DNA of 64,000 nt, from NCBI GenBank assembly GCA_024867545.1, contig JANFNE010000015.1:248001-312000 (forward strand), read 5' to 3'. The position numbers were made by a program, and so were the translations under genes. Positions 55,901 through 61,884 of this stretch are shown here, piece by piece (position 1 is the first letter of the stretch; the number at the start of each line of letters is the position of its first letter). This DNA comes from Phytopythium helicoides. Lineage: Eukaryota > Oomycota > Peronosporomycetes > Pythiales > Pythiaceae. The notes under the pieces are model-generated. The model was not told the DNA's origin. It saw only the letters and a program-made list of their open reading frames with translations, and did no database searches.

Positions 55901-57313
55901 AGCATCAACAGTGGTTGTAACCATGGCGGTAACACCTCATCCGGCTTCTTGGGGAAAGGATCACGCCCATCGGTACTCAGTGTATCAATGATGGATGCGG
56001 ATAGCGACGACGACTACAATCCGATGGATGAATTCCAAGAGTTGCGCGAAATGGCCTCCAACAACTATCAACCAGCAGGTTTGGCTGGAAACACAATGAT
56101 GGTAAGCACTCCGGTGCCGCTCGACAAGATCGAGCTCTTCTACGGCGATCGAAACCGCAGTGATGAAGCGATGACCTGGCTGAAGCCTTTTGTAGTAACA
56201 ATGAAGATGACTCAGCTACCTCCCGATCAATGGATTGCAGCGTTTGAGCTGCGCTTACGCAGTGGAGCTCTGCACTGGTTCAAGCAGTTGAGCAGACGCA
56301 CGTCCCGCAAGTGGGAACTGTTGTCGGAAGCTTTCATCCGCTACTATGGCGTCAGCCGGTCGACAACCGCCGAAACTCAGTATTACAACGCTCATCGTCG
56401 GAGTAACGAACACATTCTGGACTACTTACTCCGCCTAAACCACTACGCGAGGCGTGCAAAGATCAATTACAGCAAGAGCGAGCGCGGAAAAGAACACATC
56501 AGCCAATTCCTGTCCACGTGCGGTGATGATGAGCTAATGGATCGAGTATACAATATGCAACTGGCAGATGTAGACCAACTCGGTGATATGATCCGCATGA
56601 AGCTGCACGGAGACGAATCTAAACGACACCGAGGAGGCTCAAGCCGCTCCCGTGAGGCCGGCTCGCGGGATGAGAGCTCTCGCCGCGATCGCCACCGGGA
56701 TGACTCCCGACATCAGCTGCGAGTCACTCTGGTTGATGCTTCACTGGACGATTTAAGAGGAGAACTACGCGCTCGAGAGGAGGAATACACTTTCCGCAGT
56801 CGCGGACCAGCTACAAGTGCAAATCCCAGCCAGTGGCGCGCACACGATCGCTACATTGATGACTGTTCGGACGATGAAGACGAGGACGATCACTATCTAG
56901 ACTCGGCAAAAGCGGAGGAAAACGACCGTCGTCCGGATGGAAATGATCCCGACTCTCGGCGGACGAATGAATACCGCCGACAAACCGACAGAGCTTATCC
57001 GGGACAAAGAAGCCCCTACAATCCTCAGCTAGCGCAGTATGGGCGCGGCCAATACGGACAATACAACTCCCAATACCCTCGCAGCCCTCGACGGGACAAT
57101 TATCAGCCAGATATAATCTGCGGTGCATGCGGTGGCAAGAACCACCACGCACACGAATGTCGCAAGCGCTGTCCAGCTTGCGGACTCGTCCACCGACCTG
57201 GTGAGTGCGAGAAAATGCAGCAAATGTCGGCTCTGATGAAGTTTGTAGCGCGAAAGTTCAAGGACGACGACTTACCAGATGAGATCAAGGAGATCCGAGG
57301 CCATTTAAACTAG
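52970..57313 (+). CDS. Fusion ORF: zinc-motif domain (giant-virus-like?) joined to Gypsy Gag
   Basis: One frame, open from 52742, runs without a stop to 57313; the first ATG at 52970 (MSGPYVTEL) gives about 1447 aa. The N-terminal ~800 residues contain a helical segment, a Cys/His motif (YRCKKCACPIVCQH) and a second Cys pair (YYCRLCGGELG), a layout I associate with large proteins of nucleocytoplasmic large DNA viruses; this assignment is tentative. The C-terminal ~400 residues are a Ty3/Gypsy Gag: a capsid-like region (FYGDRNRSDEAMTWLKPF, LRSGALHWFKQL, LLRLNHYARRAKINY), a charged Arg/Asp linker, and a zinc knuckle (CX2CX4HX4C) with a second Cys/His cluster. There is no LTR or stop between the parts. 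Confidence 0.6.
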   Translation: MSGPYVTELKSSLLETVAVLTSLLGALWRASDTIIGLAPPFDVSRSTQHAWLPLYNPGHEPVEDIEVGQHDGPSWTALFVSWQGHRAGKLAQFAFYLGLHNTSCSLREFQLPHPVSSGNTPHAHGYSRSTIQASAEAAFVESTREHFRSPAQLNLVSLKKTLLYAAPVIAPLDSSTGGIAITCQVATDAILLSGSSARSLALAIGDRCRLLGFTFPQALVNRLPLAVFPQKYMNNSFPSRPVALGSLEHITTHVNDDSLFIIDPSHYEDEVLFNQINRVVADCLFDEMTTVMMARPRRPPREPPRLRPIAPVAEVPIIARLNVCLDRAVGDQYVCSLFEVLHNTGNWLLYDQIALLGASSLEVDEQIKYLEYVKRQRRQVRQNVVVKVSELLRLARAERVCRERYAYLFDSAGHHAVFRKFTRFSIDELPKHDQEEVHVLLKKELDAQEALLHNDCEHQAHMHSYKELEKFIDFETRPNVESMYRCKKCACPIVCQHTVDLHDEITASQEEFVAQQRIINRFKVINQRKEAEAQYSYYCRLCGGELGVTNDIVQANFKLATESSSRSEAPFEQDIFNAVSAIVGGHKALVRLLVDAMREEVLLYVSRAKKSELSKIDVLARYIAQVYGVAGMIVVKDAGDASLKRELTVGLKLLSGKSAFKSIGVTEAMIKALLVTAYRFMKSSLVAPVASSSSSENVTACVIRVSNTLSSSELQFVCLREKELRKRLLQLRSIPALDLPVENCREHDFRLKHLDMEYCLNKDEEMEEEKATVTSGKATGVKSTERSTSQAKAGGMTRDEFYYAGTDVPANTPAANKVVGRTVNMMWKSPWMRLFEPELVLHPDYPALWKEIWTHIDEVGIRKVAENTIEVLRCLGCKVGRVPHQTELDETKIQDARWELGSWKLQILQALGWTTERGPHGMPPPSTAKCQLAMPTSANQPTPDTVGPTAQKATQRLAAASPDETELKPTRLDFNTPSINSGCNHGGNTSSGFLGKGSRPSVLSVSMMDADSDDDYNPMDEFQELREMASNNYQPAGLAGNTMMVSTPVPLDKIELFYGDRNRSDEAMTWLKPFVVTMKMTQLPPDQWIAAFELRLRSGALHWFKQLSRRTSRKWELLSEAFIRYYGVSRSTTAETQYYNAHRRSNEHILDYLLRLNHYARRAKINYSKSERGKEHISQFLSTCGDDELMDRVYNMQLADVDQLGDMIRMKLHGDESKRHRGGSSRSREAGSRDESSRRDRHRDDSRHQLRVTLVDASLDDLRGELRAREEEYTFRSRGPATSANPSQWRAHDRYIDDCSDDEDEDDHYLDSAKAEENDRRPDGNDPDSRRTNEYRRQTDRAYPGQRSPYNPQLAQYGRGQYGQYNSQYPRSPRRDNYQPDIICGACGGKNHHAHECRKRCPACGLVHRPGECEKMQQMSALMKFVARKFKDDDLPDEIKEIRGHLN

Positions 57314-57353
57314 CAAGCCCGCCAACTGCAACTGGGTTGGTCACCAGCGGGCT
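57304..57353 (+). promoter_or_regulatory. Predicted -1 programmed ribosomal frameshift signal (gag/pol)
   Basis: The heptamer TTTAAAC (57304-57310) is phased as X XXY YYZ in the Gag frame and directly precedes the Gag stop TAG at 57311. Slipping back one base enters the protease frame, which is open from there. After a 5-nt spacer, AGCCCGC (57316-57322) can pair perfectly with GCGGGCT (57347-57353), with an inner CAAC/GTTG helix (57323-57326 with 57336-57339). This is the standard layout for -1 frameshifting in retroelements. Confidence 0.8.
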
Positions 57354-59094
57354 GCCACAGTTATCTGAGCCTGTGATGGAAGCACACTATGTGTGTGCCT
57401 ATCTGGGTGACGAAAAATGGCTGGATGAGTCGTCAGATGATAAGAGAAGTAAACAATGTGGGAAAAATGAAGAGAGAAGTGACCGCGACTGCGCAAATGA
57501 GAGTGCGCAAGTGTGGAAGTTGTTTGAGAAGGGTGCCAGAGCACTGGATGAGACTGGAGCGTCGAAAATTGGCGCAGGAATGAGTTTGAGGTGTGCCTCA
57601 GCCAGACAAGACGATGGAAGTCGGTCTGGTTGGGACAATGGAGGTGAATTGAAGAAGATGGTGCTTCACGCGAACGAAATACGTGGTTGGTGGTCGCAGA
57701 AGAAGTTTGACCGAAGAGTCAGGATGCGTGCTTTAATCTCCGGTGCCATTAATGACCAGCGGACACGGATATTGCTAGATACAGGAGCCAACGTCAGCGT
57801 TGTTAGTGCCAAGTTCGCTCGCCAACACCAGCTAAGACGATATGCACGTACCGACAAGAGTGTGAGTGTAAAAGGATTCACTAATGGTCAGCTAGGTACT
57901 CAAGAGCGCGTTCTGGTGAAGATCACGCTTAGATGGAATGTTGTTTATGCCTTTGAAGTGTGGATTATGGATCACGAGGCAGGTGTGGATGTTGTGCTTG
58001 GTACCGACTTTATGATCCCGGCCGGAGTTCGGTTGGACTTGTTCGATGGAACTGCTCAAGTTCCTGATGAGATTGTGATACCGCTACTAAAAACTGCAAG
58101 TATGAATGAAAATGAACCAAGAATAGAGGTCACGAGTGGGCCTACACACACAATGCTAATATCAGCACATGAAGTCGAGAGTTTCACTGTTCGGCGAAGT
58201 ATGCACCCGTCAGTCGATACTCACGAGTTGTGGGTCCGAAGAACACATAAACTAGTGCCTACAGTCGTATGGGGCGGGCAACATCGTGTAAAGAAGGTGT
58301 TACTCACAAATTTGACGGCAGAGGCATGTTCATGCCCCGCCCACACCGTTTTCTTAGCGTGGGTCCCGATCGGGATGCTGCCTAGGAGCAGTGGGTTTGT
58401 GAGAGTACGTTCGCGCCGATACACCGACTGGCAGGTACTAGCATTCGAGTCGGCGCGGGACAAGACACTGTTGAAGCGTGAACAAGCGATCTACGAAGAC
58501 TGGCTGCGCTCACAGCCGCGCGCAGTTGAGCGCCACACGTACACAGTACCGACGGGCATTCAGCAACGAGATGGACTCTGGCAGCAAAGGCACGCAGTGA
58601 TTACTCCCAATGATTGCGCGGAGGAGACGAGCGGACTAGCCCGTCTCCAGGAGGATGGTGAGCGACACGTGATCGAGATTAACGAATTAATCGAGGAGCA
58701 CAGACGTGCGTCCGGTACCACCGGGGGCAGCCGGGATACGCACCCGGCGATACAGGAAGACGGGGATGAAATGGAGCTCGAGAGGCGGTACCTTGCTGCC
58801 GCGCAAGCAAAAATGTCTGCTGAGAGCCTCGACGAAGGTTGTACGTACGAACACGAAGGGAATGAGATAGTATTCGAGGATTACGCCCACGAGCTCGCGT
58901 TTTTGCCCGAGGTTGGTGGTGTAGAAAGCACCGAGCTTGACTATGGGGGTGGAAACGTAGTCAACCCCGACCTGGACGACCATCAACAGTACAGACTGGT
59001 GGAGACGCTTCGGAAGCACGAAACGATAATGATAGCGAGCGGCAACGCACTACCGCCACCAGCATACGGTGTCGTGTGTGATATCAATGTCTAA
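57314..59094 (+). CDS. Retrotransposon aspartic protease, start of pol polyprotein
   Basis: This frame has no ATG near the Gag end and is best explained as the -1 frameshift product of Gag; the first non-AUG start-like codon is at 57337. The retropepsin core is at about residues 140-240: RILLDTGANVSVVS holds the catalytic Asp-Thr-Gly, followed by VKGFTNGQLG and the second hydrophobic strand VDVVLGTDFMIPAGVRLDLF. A charged spacer of about 300 residues follows. The frame ends at a TAA (59092-59094) just before the RT start, and RT continues in the same frame. The TAA therefore looks like a nonsense mutation in this copy. Confidence 0.8.
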
Positions 59095-59233
59095 GGCCAC
59101 CCGCCAATCAAGCAGAGATCGCGGCAGGTGCCGCTGAAGTACTTGAGCAAACTGTACGAGCTCTTGAAGGGATTATTATCAGCAGGCTTAATTGCCTTCT
59201 CGGATAGTGAATGGGCATCGCCGATTGTGATAG
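59095..59233 (+). pseudogene. Reverse transcriptase N-terminal stub
   Basis: In the same frame as the protease, beyond the TAA, the sequence reads into the conserved start of Gypsy RT (PIKQRSR, then LLKGLLSAGLIAFSDSEWASP). It ends abruptly where the LTR of the second element starts at 59234. The polymerase motifs are absent from the window. Confidence 0.75.
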
Positions 59234-59548
59234 TGTGACGGAGTCACACAGCACTATGCTTCGAGGAAGCGTCACAGCTCGTAGGTACGAAGTACCGAGC
59301 TGGCTAGCCAAACGACCTGAGGGTCTGTGTGGTAGGCGGTAAAATAGAGACTGTGTATTTGTATGCATTACAGCCCATTCGAAATGGGTGGTTCCTACAA
59401 GGACTGTTCGCAAACTACTTGACTAAAGTATGCAAGGCTCATGAGAGCCACTCAACCTCACGGCCGTAATTAGCCGGAGGGCAATGGGTACACCACCCAG
59501 TGTAGCCATGCTACCCCCATGGGTACATACCCGTGTAACCCCGTTACA
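59234..59548 (-). repeat. 3' LTR of the nested chromovirus
   Basis: A 315-bp LTR inferred from structure: on the minus strand it begins TGTAACGGGGTTACA and ends TGTGACTCCGTCACA, so it has TG...CA ends with short palindromes at both. Its start directly follows a polypurine tract, and its end abuts broken RT coding sequence. The 5' LTR lies outside the window, so identity between LTRs cannot be checked here. Confidence 0.8.
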
Positions 59549-59561
59549 CTCTCCCCCACTC
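59549..59561 (-). other. Polypurine tract of the nested chromovirus
   Basis: On the minus strand the sequence GAGTGGGGGAGAG lies immediately upstream of the LTR start. Such a purine run primes plus-strand DNA synthesis in LTR elements and fixes the element's orientation as minus. Confidence 0.8.
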
Positions 59562-59565
59562 AGAT

Positions 59566-61884
59566 GTGAGTCACTCACTTTCTAAAAAGGCACGCCTGAC
59601 CCAAATAGGTCCACGGCCGGGAACAGTCGTTCCAAACTGGTCATTCGCGAAAAAGCAGCGGAGGAGGAACGGTCGTTCCGAGGCACTGTCCATGACAGTT
59701 GGCAAGACGCCACGCGCCCGCGGCCAGGCCGCCGCGTCCTCGGACGCTGCTGTTCGGTCCGAACAGTCGGGGAGTGCAACCGCACAAGCCCCTGCAGTCG
59801 CTGCACCGCCTGCAGCTGCTGCGACTCTCCCAGCACCCCGCGCGAGCGGTGGTACTAACTCTCAAGGCTCCTAGAGCCTGCAAGCCGGTAACGAGGTTAC
59901 CACTCCGCGCTTGTCGGTGGGCGAGTATCACCGACGGCAGTCAGCGCGACTGCGCAAGTTGGCGTCGGCGACGCCTCAAGCAACCGACGAGGAGTCGCCA
60001 CCTACGTCGCGGCACGCCGTGCCAGACGCACCCGAAAGGGCCAACAGCGCGGTGGCGCAGCAGGACGTCGAGGACGTTCATGTTGCTAGCGCCACCATCG
60101 CAAGCGTCGTGCGCGAAAGCGCGAGACATGACAGGGAGTACCCGTCGCCCACTGAGTCCATGCAAGTGGACTACGACGAGTCCGATGAGGACAAGCCTCC
60201 TGCTCCAAGTGCCTCGGCACCGAGCAACAGTGTCGGTGCTGCGCCATCGCACACTTCTCTGACACCACGCTCACCCGTGAGCGATCAAGAAGAAGGAGAG
60301 ATCATCACCAACGATCTCGACGGTGCTCAAGAGGAGCTTCTCGGGGAAACGAACTCGTTCGTGCGCCCCCAACCCATGGATGTGGACGTTGAGGACACGC
60401 GTCCTCAATCTCGGACCGATGCAGAGCTCGAAGAGCGCTATGGCTCATTGACCGCGCCTGGGTTGCAAGCACGGCGCTACCGAGCTTGTTACTCCCATGA
60501 GGTGGCTCAGCGCCATGCGCTCCGTGCTCGCTATCTCGAGCCACTTGTGTTCTCTCCACGAGAGTATGAGCAACGCTTGGATGATCAAGCTGCTCGCAGG
60601 CAGGTGCCTTCCATGAACAGGCAATACTCGCTGGTCCTTCGACCCGATGAGACTGTCGCGTAGTATCACGCTGGCTTCCAGCAGTGGTGTACGCAGAACG
60701 GTTTTCCGTTCACGAGTCTCAACGAGAGCTTCCGCAGAGAGGACGTTATGTCCGAGCGGCAACTGCGCTTCTTCTATGCGAAGTTGTTGGCAAAGGGGAC
60801 GGTCGGTCGACCTTCAGAGTTCCCCCCTGCCATTGAGGCCATCCGTGGGCAGGTGTCTCAACCACGGAGTGGCCATTCCGACGGCGCTAAGCGCCTTGCG
60901 CGGGACCACCACGGCGCTGAGTCCGATTCGACTCATAAGCGCGCACGAGGTCCGGGCAATCCTCGAGGAGGACGTTCGCTGGCTCCCACGAGTTGTGTGA
61001 GTGCGGGTACCCCCGCCACTTCACAAGGTACTGGAGTTGTCCGCGCCGAAGCCTATGCTTCACCAGCGCTTCAACCAGATAATGCTTACGACCCAGGGGG
61101 TCAAGCAGAGCTGGAGGAGGGCGCAGTGGCAACTCCTTTGCGACCGATGTCGCATGGTCGTGGGACTCGAAGTCCGAATGGGGATGTGGGCGGTCGCCCG
61201 TCACCCTTTGCTCACGTCGAGCAGGAGCTTCGTGATCAGCTCGCGGAGCTGCGTCGTGATCATGACGAGGCCGTTCGTCAGATTCGTGCACTCCAAGAGC
61301 AGTTGGAGCGGCAGCAACAGCGTGTCGATGCGGTTGAGCGCGCTGGGTTTGAGCGTGCTGCTCGGTCAGAGACACAGGATCGTCGGATCCATGATCTGCG
61401 TGGTCGTGTTGACAGTCATGACCGTGACCTCCGCGACCAACTCGGTCAACTCTCGAACCTTCAAGGAAGGGTGGAGGTGATGTCGTACTCGACAATGGGT
61501 CGGCCGTCGTCATGGGGACGTGCCATTCCTTCGCGTGAGCCGTATCGTTACGACGATTACGACTACGGTCAGGGACCGTCACGCCAGAGCTCGCTTGAGC
61601 CTCGCTATGAGCGTGAGCGTGAGCGCGATCGGCGCTACGAGCGTGAGTACTATGGGTACTCTGACGCTGCGCGTTATGAGGAGCGGCGGGTTGACGAGGC
61701 GGCTGAGCGTGCGAGCTCGTACCGCCCACGCTACTCGTCCTTCGAGGCTCCTTGAGCCCGACCGACTGATGTGGTTGCGTCTGCTGACTCCCGTCAGCCT
61801 CAGGCGGCAGCTCTTGCTGCAGTTGAGCCCTCGGCTCTTGATCTGACGGCTGACTCAAAGCCGTCGGGTCCAGATACGGCTTGA
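59566..61884 (+). CDS. Antisense ORF of the chromovirus, with three in-frame stops
   Basis: One plus-strand frame runs about 770 codons from 59566 to 61884, broken only by TAG 59872, TAG 60661 and TGA 61753. Each can derive from a CAG or CGA codon by one C-to-T change. The content is protein-like: an Ala/Pro-rich start, an acidic disordered part, a compact segment (FQQWCTQNGFPF then RQLRFFYAKLLAKGTVGR) somewhat like a SAM-type core-binding domain, a strong coiled coil (LRDQLAELRRDHDEAVRQI, 61200-61480) and an Arg/Tyr-rich tail. It runs opposite to pol and overlaps its end from 60887. Antisense ORFs between pol and 3' LTR are known in some plant Gypsy lineages. Function is unknown. Confidence 0.55.

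Larger units (their letters stand above)
55980..59233 (+). mobile_element. Ty3/Gypsy retrotransposon remnant (gag-protease-start of RT)
   Basis: Gag (about 56.1-57.3 kb), protease (57.3-59.09 kb) and the first ~45 residues of reverse transcriptase (PIKQRSRQVPLKYL through WASPIVIV, 59104 to about 59233) are in order on the plus strand. No 5' LTR or primer binding site is recognisable upstream, where the frame instead joins the zinc-motif domain. The RT is cut at 59233 by the opposite-strand element. Any remaining pol and 3' LTR would lie beyond the window. Confidence 0.8.

Noticed and set aside
59566..61884. Reading this region as gag of a separate plus-strand element with a 5' LTR at 59234
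   Set aside because: The polypurine tract next to the LTR and the chromodomain within the same stretch place LTR and pol in one minus-strand element.
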